Source: an uncultured Clostridia bacterium
Lineage (GTDB): Bacteria; Bacillota; Clostridia; Oscillospirales; Ruminococcaceae
Reading direction: 5' to 3'
NCBI GenBank assembly: GCA_947625455.1
Contig: CANQOJ010000013.1
Location: forward strand, 1-21,863
DNA: 21,863 bases
Every line of letters starts with the position of its first letter. Positions within the stretch are counted from its first letter, which is position 1. Shown piece after piece: positions 1-6,806 of this stretch. The notes beneath the pieces are model-generated. The model made no database searches and was not told the origin of the DNA. It was given only the letters and a program-made list of their open reading frames with translations. Both the position numbers and the translations under genes were made by a program.

Positions 1-71
1 GGTTTTACGAGGGTGAAGCACTGGTCGCTCTTGTTGACATAGGTCACCACGATATTCTAAAAAACTATTGA
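1..71 (+). CDS. 3' end of a probable RelE/YafQ-type toxin gene (partial)
   Basis: An open frame enters from the left edge (codons in phase from base 3) and stops at TGA 69-71. Only about 22 residues are visible; the last 16 read ALVALVDIGHHDILKN followed by Tyr and stop. The pattern of a hydrophobic strand, then Gly-x-His-x-Asp-Ile-Leu, resembles the C-terminus of RelE/YafQ mRNA interferases, where the last strand carries a catalytic His. The other two frames stop early. A strong terminator follows at 158-192. The family call rests on a very short stretch and is weak; that a gene ends here is more secure. Confidence 0.45.
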   Translation, partial: FYEGEALVALVDIGHHDILKNY

Positions 72-157
72 TTTTTGCCAAGGGAGTTTCAGTGTATGGC
101 TAAAGACCGGAAGTTAAATTAAATGCACCATTTTGTAGATAATAACGAACCGCAAAT

Positions 158-192
158 AACGCCGGGCAAAGAATTTGCCCGGCGTTTTTTTG
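158..192 (+). terminator. Intrinsic terminator, GC-rich stem plus T run
   Basis: AACGCCGGGCAAA (158-170) pairs with TTTGCCCGGCGTT (174-186) around a GAA loop and is followed by a run of T to 191. This is a textbook rho-independent terminator for the plus-strand gene ending at 71. Read on the minus strand the same stem is followed by a weaker TTATTT, so it may also stop the convergent gene that ends at 194. Confidence 0.9.
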
Positions 193-193
193 T

Positions 194-634
194 TTAATGC
201 CGTAACTTCTTCAGCAAATCGCTATGGTTTTCAATGATAATATCAACGGCATTCTCTTCGTCAATGGTGTGCAAGCCATAATAACTTTGGCACATAATCT
301 CAAAAGGAACGATTTTGATAAGCTCTGCGCTGTATACGCCCGTTTCAATATAAAGCTGCCTGTAAGTAAAGCCAACCCAGCCCGCAATAGCAATATCAAA
401 CGTCCGATTGTCCGAGAATTTCACAAGCCGATTTTCAATTTCCGGCATATAAAAATCTGCACATTCATAAACATCTTCAACCTGAAATCGGGAATAATCA
501 GTATCCATAGCCCTTTTGCAGAAGTCAGAGGATAAATATGCGTCAGAAAACACTTGCATATCATAATGCCCGCTTGCCATATGCTCGTAAATCCGCTGTT
601 GTGTTTTACATATTTCGCAGTCAATGTCTGTCAT
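194..634 (-). CDS. Hypothetical protein with DUF3791-like C-terminus, partner of DUF3990
   Basis: About 146 residues, no signal peptide or membrane segment, acidic. I do not firmly recognise the family. The last ~35 residues (a Tyr-Gly-Leu-His-Thr core followed by an alternating Ile/acidic helix) resemble the small DUF3791 proteins that commonly sit beside DUF3990 genes, which suggests a cognate-partner or antidote role; this is inference. The frame is open from a TTG at 640, but AAAGGGG lies 7 nt before the ATG at 634 and only 1 nt before the TTG, so ATG 634 is preferred. The gene starts 2 nt after the DUF3990 stop (637-639), so the two are almost certainly co-translated from the promoter at 1375-1403. 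Confidence 0.7.
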   Translation of the reverse strand: MTDIDCEICKTQQRIYEHMASGHYDMQVFSDAYLSSDFCKRAMDTDYSRFQVEDVYECADFYMPEIENRLVKFSDNRTFDIAIAGWVGFTYRQLYIETGVYSAELIKIVPFEIMCQSYYGLHTIDEENAVDIIIENHSDLLKKLRH

Positions 635-636
635 TT

Positions 637-1290
637 TCAAACCCCTTTCCCGATAACGTTATTTTCAGCGATTTCGTTTAGATAAAGTCCGTTTCTCTGA
701 TATTTTTTCGTTATAAGATTAACAATGTTTTTGTCCTCTGTGCGTCTTTCTTCAAAGTATTGCCTTATCTCGTCAATTTCCCTGCTACTAAGTCTGTGCT
801 CGGAAATTATATCTATCTTACTGCAGGCAAAATCTGTTTTCGCAATATATTGTTTTCCGTAATTAACATACCGCAGACAAGCCGTCAGCCCGACATCTGT
901 TAAACCATAATCAGCAAACCGCTGAAAAGCCATATTCATTCTGTCGTCAGCCATATCGCCGATTATCACGTCATAGCGGTTTAGTTTGTCTGTCCATGAC
1001 TTGGCTAAACAAAGTTCATTAAATTCCCAACATTTTCTCCTGTTTGCAAGCACGGCATATACCCAGTCCTCACCGTCCAGAACAAGAATTTTGTTTTCGG
1101 GGATTTCGGAAAGTCTGAATTTTAACGTATAGAAAACAGCGTCAGCGCTTTCGGCAACAAAACCTTTTGCATGCTCTTTACTTGCAGTCATATAAAAGCC
1201 TTTTCCGAAATCACATCTCTCCCTGCTTAAAGGCTTGATATCACCCTTAATTCCCTCTCGCGAGCCGTGATATAAAAAAATGTCGTCCAT
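637..1290 (-). CDS. DUF3990 family protein (ADP-ribosyltransferase-like fold)
   Basis: About 217 residues. The N-terminus has the DUF3990 signature: Tyr-His-Gly-Ser at 7-10, then DFGKGFYMT at 27-35, then Ala/Phe-rich helices. A second conserved block (Ile-Ile-Gly-Asp-Met-Ala-Asp-Asp-Arg-Met) lies near the middle, followed by a QYIAKT strand. The family is known to be related to ADP-ribosyltransferases, with His/Tyr positions matching NAD-binding motifs; substrate is not known. AAAGGAG sits 8 nt before ATG 1290, so ATG 1290 is preferred over the GTG at 1299. First gene of a two-gene unit with the 194-634 gene, driven by a perfect-consensus promoter. A toxin-antitoxin or phage-defence role is plausible but unproven. 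Confidence 0.85.
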   Translation of the reverse strand: MDDIFLYHGSREGIKGDIKPLSRERCDFGKGFYMTASKEHAKGFVAESADAVFYTLKFRLSEIPENKILVLDGEDWVYAVLANRRKCWEFNELCLAKSWTDKLNRYDVIIGDMADDRMNMAFQRFADYGLTDVGLTACLRYVNYGKQYIAKTDFACSKIDIISEHRLSSREIDEIRQYFEERRTEDKNIVNLITKKYQRNGLYLNEIAENNVIGKGV

Positions 1291-1374
1291 TGCTGTCACT
1301 CCTTTCGCATGTTTAGATAATGTTCATATCTTTGGTGCGCCGGTTTATGTCACTTTTTTGTTCTCTTGAACTTT

Positions 1375-1403
1375 ATTATATCATTTTGCACAAATATTGT
1401 CAA
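1375..1403 (-). promoter_or_regulatory. Sigma-A promoter for the DUF3990 unit (exact consensus)
   Basis: On the minus strand TTGACA (1403-1398), a 17-nt spacer, and TATAAT (1380-1375). Transcription would begin near 1368 and give a leader of about 75 nt before ATG 1290. Confidence 0.85.
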
Positions 1404-1447
1404 GCACCATATAATCTGCTCTCCTGTTAAAAATTTTAAAAAAGCTA

Positions 1448-1476
1448 TTGACAAAGCTGTTATGGTTGTATATAAT
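1448..1476 (+). promoter_or_regulatory. Sigma-A promoter for the ABC transporter unit (exact consensus)
   Basis: TTGACA (1448-1453), 17-nt spacer, TATAAT (1471-1476). A start near 1483 leaves a leader of about 70 nt before ATG 1551. It is back-to-back with the exact-consensus promoter on the other strand, with 44 bp between the two -35 boxes. Confidence 0.85.
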
Positions 1477-1550
1477 ATAGTTATAAATTAAAAATCTGAA
1501 TTATCATGTATACTTGTTTATACTGAAAATGCTTATTCGGAGGGAAAGAA

Positions 1551-2747
1551 ATGTTTGGAAAATATATTATGAACTCAATTAGAAAATATCCCGCGAAGTA
1601 TATTGCGATTGCGGTCTGCGAAGTAGTTCTTCTGATTATCTCGCTTTTTGCTTCATGCGTACTTTTGGAAAAGTTATCAGATCCGGGCGGCGGCTTCGTA
1701 AACCTTGCTTTGGATTATTCGTTTTCATTTTCAAAATTAGTCGGAATGAGCTGGCCTGCAGGTTCAAAGGAAGCAGAAGAGATGATTGCCGCAGACAACG
1801 CAAATTTGCCGAATATAACGGATATGCGCGAGAGAATATATGATTTTTGCAACCGTTCTCCTATTAAGATAGATTATGTCGGAATAACCCCGGCAGGTCT
1901 TGAAAAGAACTATTATACATCAAGAATAAAATATTTTCCTACATATGAGAATTTGGTATATTATTTTACCGAAGGCTGCAAGCCGGCATGGTCAGCTCCA
2001 AAAAATATGCTCCCGACAGAACAGCAATATCTTAACAAGGAAAAAGTCGTTGTTTTAGGCATGGGACCGGATCACGACAGTCACGGAGAATACGTTTATT
2101 CTGACGAAAATCACTTGCTTATAGGCAAGAATGATGACGAATACCTTATTGTCGGAACATCAATTTCTAATATAACGTACATGTTTTTCGGAACAGAACC
2201 GGATTATCTTAAACTATCGGACATTGTGTTTACATTTGCGGAATATCCAACGCAGAAACAGATTGACGAGTTTACGGCTTTGTTCAAAGAAACAGTAGCA
2301 CCCGATATTGAAATCACTTACAGCGATCCCCCGCATATAAAAGATTTGCTTGAAAAACGGAAAGAGATATCAAACATTGTTGTTATGTCTGCGCTTATCC
2401 TTATTTCTTCATTTAATATTCTCGCGATTTTTAAGATCATGGCAGATGAACGAAAATCCGAATACGCCGTGTTCAGACTTTGCGGTTACGGAAAATTCAA
2501 GGCAATGTTGTTCCCGTTTGCCGAGATTATTTCTCTTTCTGCAGTCTGCGCGGTTTTGTCCTGCGTGATATTCATCGCTTTAACTCCGCTGATAAAGCAA
2601 AGCTATTCGGTAGTTACGGTGATGTTCGACTTTGGTTTTTACGCAGTTTTTGTGCTTGGATTTGTTGCGGTAACTGCCGTACTGTTCGCCGTTTACATAT
2701 TGCCGTCGCTGAACAAATCGGTGAGCGATGAATTGAGGGAAATGTGA
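1551..2747 (+). CDS. FtsX/MacB-like ABC transporter permease 1
   Basis: 398 residues. One membrane segment near residues 15-37, a large extracytoplasmic domain of roughly 230 residues, then three membrane segments near 274-297, 318-347 and 360-386. This 1+3 layout is that of FtsX/MacB-type (type VII) ABC permeases, which use ATP hydrolysis in the cytoplasm to drive extracytoplasmic movement rather than classical transport. The loop between segments 2 and 3 holds the charged coupling-helix region (ADERKSEYAVFRLCGYGK), typical of the family. GGAGGG lies 6 nt before the ATG. It is followed 9 nt later by a second, divergent permease; the ATPase lies after a palindromic insertion. Substrate cannot be told: macrolide, antimicrobial peptide or lipoprotein export are all possible. 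Confidence 0.85.
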   Translation: MFGKYIMNSIRKYPAKYIAIAVCEVVLLIISLFASCVLLEKLSDPGGGFVNLALDYSFSFSKLVGMSWPAGSKEAEEMIAADNANLPNITDMRERIYDFCNRSPIKIDYVGITPAGLEKNYYTSRIKYFPTYENLVYYFTEGCKPAWSAPKNMLPTEQQYLNKEKVVVLGMGPDHDSHGEYVYSDENHLLIGKNDDEYLIVGTSISNITYMFFGTEPDYLKLSDIVFTFAEYPTQKQIDEFTALFKETVAPDIEITYSDPPHIKDLLEKRKEISNIVVMSALILISSFNILAIFKIMADERKSEYAVFRLCGYGKFKAMLFPFAEIISLSAVCAVLSCVIFIALTPLIKQSYSVVTVMFDFGFYAVFVLGFVAVTAVLFAVYILPSLNKSVSDELREM

Positions 2748-2756
2748 GGTGAAATC

Positions 2757-3920
2757 ATGAGTTATTTAAAATTATCATTTTCTTCTTTTGGCAAAAACAA
2801 ACTGACTTTTTTGCTTATCATTATTGAAATTGCCGCACTTTTCCTTACGACAAATTTCCTTGTTTCATCGCTTGCCGACAGGCAGATGCTTATAAAGGGA
2901 TACGAAAAAGTATTAAGCGATAATTCGGCGGTCGTGTGGGACGATAAATGGATTGAAAACAAAGTCGCCGGACTTGCGCAAAATATCGGACAATCCCGTG
3001 AATTATTGCTTAAAGACATTACAGATGATTACGATATTTACGATACGGTTATGTTAACTGACGCTGAAACAGGCACTGTTATAGCAGGCGTTTCAGACGA
3101 GATATATGACAATCTGGCTTTACCGCTTATGTCGGGGGATTTTTCGGAAGCTGTTGCAAGTTTCGGTTTTACCGGCAGCGAATTTAATTTCACCCGCCGT
3201 ATCGGCGAAAATGAATACCGCGATTTCAGCATAAAAATTTCGGGAATGCTTACGTCTGATACATATATTCCGATGATGAATACATTCAGTACGGGAATAG
3301 ATTTTACAGTTGATGACCTTTATATAAGTTCAGATGAATACCGTGATTACCATAATTTTACAATCGTAAGGAAAAGCATTTTTGACGGAACAGCTTTATC
3401 GACAGCATGCACACCCGTATTTATAATTCACTTCTCCCAAAACTATGATGAAAACATATCCAAACTCAGACAGGAAGCGGGAGGAGTGCATGAGGGGAAA
3501 GCTGTTCTCGAAAATTCGCAAAACGCTTTATGGAGGGACTTTGCAGACTTCATTCCTGTTGTGGTCTGCGTTTTACTTGTAGTAATAATCGGCACGGTCA
3601 ACATTTCCATGATCCTCAATAAATACAACGAAAAGCGCGGCGGGGTGCTTTGGATATGCGGGTACACCAGACGGCAGATATTGTTTGCGCATTTTATAAG
3701 CATGCTGATAATTTTTATTATCGCGGCAATATTGAGCGTCGGAGCTTATTTCATAATGTCGTTTTTGCAGGTGGAACTTGTCGTTTCGGCAAATCTCTCC
3801 GTCGCCAACATTATAATGACGGTCATACTGTCGCTGATTTTGATTTCGGCGTCAATGATTATCCCCGCGATAAAAAGCAGAAATACTTCGCCTATTGAAT
3901 ATCTTCGCAGGGCGAAGTGA
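2757..3920 (+). CDS. FtsX/MacB-like ABC transporter permease 2
   Basis: 387 residues with the same plan as its neighbour: N-terminal membrane segment near 16-38, an extracytoplasmic domain of about 220 residues, and three C-terminal membrane segments near 263-286, 306-330 and 350-371. The coupling loop after segment 2 (NKYNEKRGGVLWICGYTR) parallels that of permease 1, so the two probably arose by duplication and form a heterodimer. The gene starts 9 nt after the previous stop with AGGTGA as ribosome site, so the two permeases are co-transcribed and probably translationally linked. Confidence 0.85.
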   Translation: MSYLKLSFSSFGKNKLTFLLIIIEIAALFLTTNFLVSSLADRQMLIKGYEKVLSDNSAVVWDDKWIENKVAGLAQNIGQSRELLLKDITDDYDIYDTVMLTDAETGTVIAGVSDEIYDNLALPLMSGDFSEAVASFGFTGSEFNFTRRIGENEYRDFSIKISGMLTSDTYIPMMNTFSTGIDFTVDDLYISSDEYRDYHNFTIVRKSIFDGTALSTACTPVFIIHFSQNYDENISKLRQEAGGVHEGKAVLENSQNALWRDFADFIPVVVCVLLVVIIGTVNISMILNKYNEKRGGVLWICGYTRRQILFAHFISMLIIFIIAAILSVGAYFIMSFLQVELVVSANLSVANIIMTVILSLILISASMIIPAIKSRNTSPIEYLRRAK

Positions 3921-4141
3921 CAGTATAATGACAGTATACAGTGGACAATGTACGCATTATCCGCCTTTGGCGGAAAACGCTGTATTCAGTTAAGGTATCT
4001 GCTTCGCAGATTTTATCAGATTGTTTTGAATTAAACGCAAGTTTGCAACCGGTTGCTTACGCACGTTTAATCTAAAAACAATCTGAAAAATCCGCGCAGC
4101 GGCACATTTGCTGTCCACTGTACCCTGTACACTGTATACTG
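3921..4141. repeat. Large imperfect palindrome, MITE-like element
   Basis: The outer ends are inverted: ACAGTATACAGTGGACA (3931-3947) against TGTCCACTGTACC (4112-4124), with a further ACACTGTATACTG at 4130-4142. The inner arms ATCAGATTGTTTT (4015-4027) and AAAACAATCTGA (4075-4086), and ATTAAACG and CGTTTAAT, pair around an exact 12-bp palindrome GCAACCGGTTGC (4045-4056). The left arm carries about 40 extra bases with their own small hairpin (CCGCCTTTGGCGG, 3961-3973). There is no ORF of note. The structure fits a non-autonomous transposable element (MITE) or a REP-like extragenic element. It lies directly after the permease stop and separates it from the ATPase. Confidence 0.75.
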
Positions 4142-4193
4142 CACCCGCACCTTCACTCGCATCTAAATATCAAATTTCTAGGAGGAAAAAACT

Positions 4194-4856
4194 ATGATTG
4201 ATTTAAGGAACATTTCAAAGGTCTACAACCCCAAAAAGCACAACGAATTTACGGCGCTTGACGACGTAACGCTGAAAATTGAGGACGGGGAATTTTGCGC
4301 GGTTATCGGAAAATCGGGTTCGGGCAAATCAACGCTTCTACACATAATAGCAATGCTCGACAAGTTTTCGGACGGCGACTATTATCTTGACAAGATAAAT
4401 GTCGGAAAGGCTTCAGAAAGTTATGCGTCAAAATACCGCGCGAAAAATATCGGCTTTGTAAAGCAGGATTTCGCGCTTATTGAGGACTACACCGCGCTTG
4501 ACAACGTAATGCTCCCGCTTTATCCGATTAAAGCCAAGGAAAAGCACAGAAAAGGCTTGATTGCGCTGAAAAAGCTTGTTATGCACAAGTACGCAGACAA
4601 GGAAGTCCGCACGCTTTCGGGCGGTGAAAAACAGCGTGTGGCAATCGCGCGTGCGCTTGTAAATAATCCCGGCATAATCTTGGCAGATGAACCCACGGGC
4701 TCGCTTGACAGCAAGACAGCTATGGAAATTATGAGCGTTTTCAAGCAGCTAAACGACGAGGGGAAAACCGTGATTATAGTTACTCACGACCAAGGGATTG
4801 CGAAACTGTGCAACAGGGTGATTGAGATTTCGGACGGGAAAATTGTGGCAGGATAA
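4194..4856 (+). CDS. MacB/LolD-like ABC transporter ATPase
   Basis: 220 residues, the usual size for a stand-alone ATPase of this class. Walker A GKSGSGKST at 39-47, Q-loop Gln 91, signature LSGGEKQR at 141-148, Walker B IILADEP at 161-167 followed by TGSLDS, and the switch His in VTHD (198). All catalytic residues are intact. It should power the two upstream permeases as a MacB-type exporter or sensor. A strong site AGGAGG lies shortly before the ATG. A 273-bp gap with the palindrome separates it from the permeases; I see no good promoter there, so it depends on read-through from 1448-1476 or on a promoter supplied by the element. Confidence 0.92.
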   Translation: MIDLRNISKVYNPKKHNEFTALDDVTLKIEDGEFCAVIGKSGSGKSTLLHIIAMLDKFSDGDYYLDKINVGKASESYASKYRAKNIGFVKQDFALIEDYTALDNVMLPLYPIKAKEKHRKGLIALKKLVMHKYADKEVRTLSGGEKQRVAIARALVNNPGIILADEPTGSLDSKTAMEIMSVFKQLNDEGKTVIIVTHDQGIAKLCNRVIEISDGKIVAG

Positions 4857-4896
4857 AAGTTGGAGCTGAAAGTTAAGAGCGTAAATCATCAAATGT

Positions 4897-4950
4897 GAAA
4901 TGCGCCCCTTTTGTCAGAAAATAAAAAGTTTGACAAAAGGGGCGCGTTTC
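4897..4950. terminator. Long hairpin between convergent genes, probable bidirectional terminator
   Basis: GAAATGCGCCCCTTTTGTCA (4897-4916) pairs with TGACAAAAGGGGCGCGTTTC (4931-4950) with one mismatch and a 14-nt loop. It lies between the ABC ATPase stop (4856) and the stop of the DrmB-like gene (4993), which converge. No long T run follows on either strand, so termination may be partial; the stem would also protect 3' ends. Confidence 0.65.
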
Positions 4951-4992
4951 AATTTCTTCGACCAGCTATTTATGTTCCCGTCATATCGCCTA

Positions 4993-6795
4993 TCACTTAA
5001 AAAATCCCAGACCGGGATTGTCGGGTGTTCCCGTGATTGACGCCCTGTCAAGGAAACAGTTGAACCTCTCGCATGATGTTTCGGGCAGCAGAGTACAGTC
5101 GTGACAGGCGGCGTAGTTTAGGTTTTTGTAGCCTTGTTTCGTTGAATAAATACACAGCGGATCGCCGCTGCACCAACTCGCGCGTTCAAGCATGCTGTCC
5201 ATTATTTTCTCAAATAAACTTTTGTTTTCGGCAACGCTTATAAGCCCGCCAAGACTGCTGTCGCTGTCAGATGACGATACATAAATCAGCACCCCGCACA
5301 TCTTCACTTCATTCGTATCTTCATCAATCCCGCTGTATATCTTTTCTTTTATAGAAGCAGTGCTGTAACCGCAGACGTTTGATATTTCACGGATAAACAA
5401 GTGAGCAAAAGTATGAAGCATAACATAAGCTTCGGAAAAATTATCCGGTGTAAAATTGCTGTCCTCCATAGCTTTCTTCATTCTTTTGTAGCGTGAACTA
5501 TGGGCGTTTTTCCATTTCGTCACTTTTTCTTTATTGAACCTGATAAAAATGCCCTCGCCCGTCAGTTCAACCGCAGGAAGCCATGCTTTTTTATATTGAG
5601 AGATAGGAACGCTGTTCGCTTCATTTCTGACAATCCTTGTAAATCCCGTAAACGCCTGAGTAACAATCAGCCTGTCAACAACCGCAATCTGCTCAAAATA
5701 AGGCTTGTATTTTTCGGGGATATCAGCTGAATATGACGAAAAATTATCTTCATTTATGTTTTTATCTTTTGACAAAACCGCATATTCATCTTCAAAAACC
5801 GACTCTTCCGTGCGCTTTTGGTTTTCGCCCTCTGACGCTTTTACAATATTCCAAGACCGCAAAATTTCATCATCATCAATGTTGGCGTCGTGAAGAAATT
5901 GTCTTATGTTATCCACTATTTTATCTTCATCAGACGTTTTTAATTTGTCGTAATTTTTTTGAATACAGCTTACTGCCTTTTTACTCCAGGGCGGGATAAG
6001 CAATGCGGATTTTGTTATCGGAAAGTACACGCCCGAAGCTGAACGCAGTCTTGCGTACATTTTATCATTACAGCCAAACAGCGCCCTTGAATACGCGTCT
6101 TTGAAGTGCGGATATTTACAGGTGCATTGAAAATCGGAGAGCGATTTTTCCGAAAATGCCTGAATCATGCTTCTCCGGGCTTTACATTCTGTACATTCAA
6201 TTCTAAGGCTGTCAATATCCGTTCGATTATAGATGTTGACCATTTTAATTCTCGGAGATTTAACTCCCGACGGGCAGGGTTTCCCGTTATGCACCCACCA
6301 GTCGTAAGGGAAATCGTCCATATGTCCTCTTGCGCAGACAACGATAAAACGCGAGGCATTCAGAGTGTTCCTGCACTGAGGACATATATGGCGGTCCTTA
6401 ACGTCTAATTCTCTGTAATCGTAGATATTTCCGCATCTTGAACAATGCAGTTTTTCGGGGAATATATAAGAGGGAATGTCCTTGCTTTTAGTAAAAATGT
6501 TAGTGCTTTGCGCAGTCCTCGGCATTAAAAAGTATTCCGCTCCTGTTATAACCGAAAGGTTTTCATTGAATATCTTACGGCTTTCAACCTCGTCCGCATC
6601 ATTCGGATTATAGTCCCAATCGTCTGTAGATGCAATTATAACGGTGTCGTCTTTGAAGTCAACAATTGAACCGACGCCGAAAGTCGTTATCAACTGTGTT
6701 TTTCGTATACCGCCGACAATGATTTTTTCGCTTGAGGACTTGCCGGTATTGCTGTCATTATCCTTTGCGGATTTTCTGAATGCAGGTCTTGGCAT
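4993..6795 (-). CDS. drmB-like: DrmB-like DUF1998 zinc protein
   Basis: 600 residues, in the usual DrmB range. The N-terminus has the family hallmark IRKTQLITTFGVGSIVDF (30-47). A zinc-ribbon-like Cys set follows (C118, C121, C138, C141), then CARGHMDDFP (154-163). The C-terminal DUF1998 region (about 457-583) has LHTFAHLF, the YVSSSDSDSSLGGL block and Cys clusters at C542/C548, C564/C567 and C575/C580, ending in the typical PETSCERFNCFLDR. In DISARM, DrmB forms a complex with the DrmA helicase and helps recognise and load onto invading DNA. AGGGG sits 8 nt before ATG, and the start is 11 nt after the DrmA-like stop, so it is the last gene of the operon. No methyltransferase is present beside it. 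Confidence 0.9.
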   Translation of the reverse strand: MPRPAFRKSAKDNDSNTGKSSSEKIIVGGIRKTQLITTFGVGSIVDFKDDTVIIASTDDWDYNPNDADEVESRKIFNENLSVITGAEYFLMPRTAQSTNIFTKSKDIPSYIFPEKLHCSRCGNIYDYRELDVKDRHICPQCRNTLNASRFIVVCARGHMDDFPYDWWVHNGKPCPSGVKSPRIKMVNIYNRTDIDSLRIECTECKARRSMIQAFSEKSLSDFQCTCKYPHFKDAYSRALFGCNDKMYARLRSASGVYFPITKSALLIPPWSKKAVSCIQKNYDKLKTSDEDKIVDNIRQFLHDANIDDDEILRSWNIVKASEGENQKRTEESVFEDEYAVLSKDKNINEDNFSSYSADIPEKYKPYFEQIAVVDRLIVTQAFTGFTRIVRNEANSVPISQYKKAWLPAVELTGEGIFIRFNKEKVTKWKNAHSSRYKRMKKAMEDSNFTPDNFSEAYVMLHTFAHLFIREISNVCGYSTASIKEKIYSGIDEDTNEVKMCGVLIYVSSSDSDSSLGGLISVAENKSLFEKIMDSMLERASWCSGDPLCIYSTKQGYKNLNYAACHDCTLLPETSCERFNCFLDRASITGTPDNPGLGFFK

Positions 6796-6806
6796 TTCAT
6801 CAGCCC

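Noticed and set aside
96..122. Tiny ORF (8 residues) preceded by AGGGAG
   Set aside because: It is too short to be convincing and lies between the upstream gene end and its terminator; likely chance.
3921..4141. Riboswitch or T-box leader of the ABC ATPase
   Set aside because: The symmetry is that of a whole-element palindrome with inverted ends, and no T-box or riboswitch core is recognisable.
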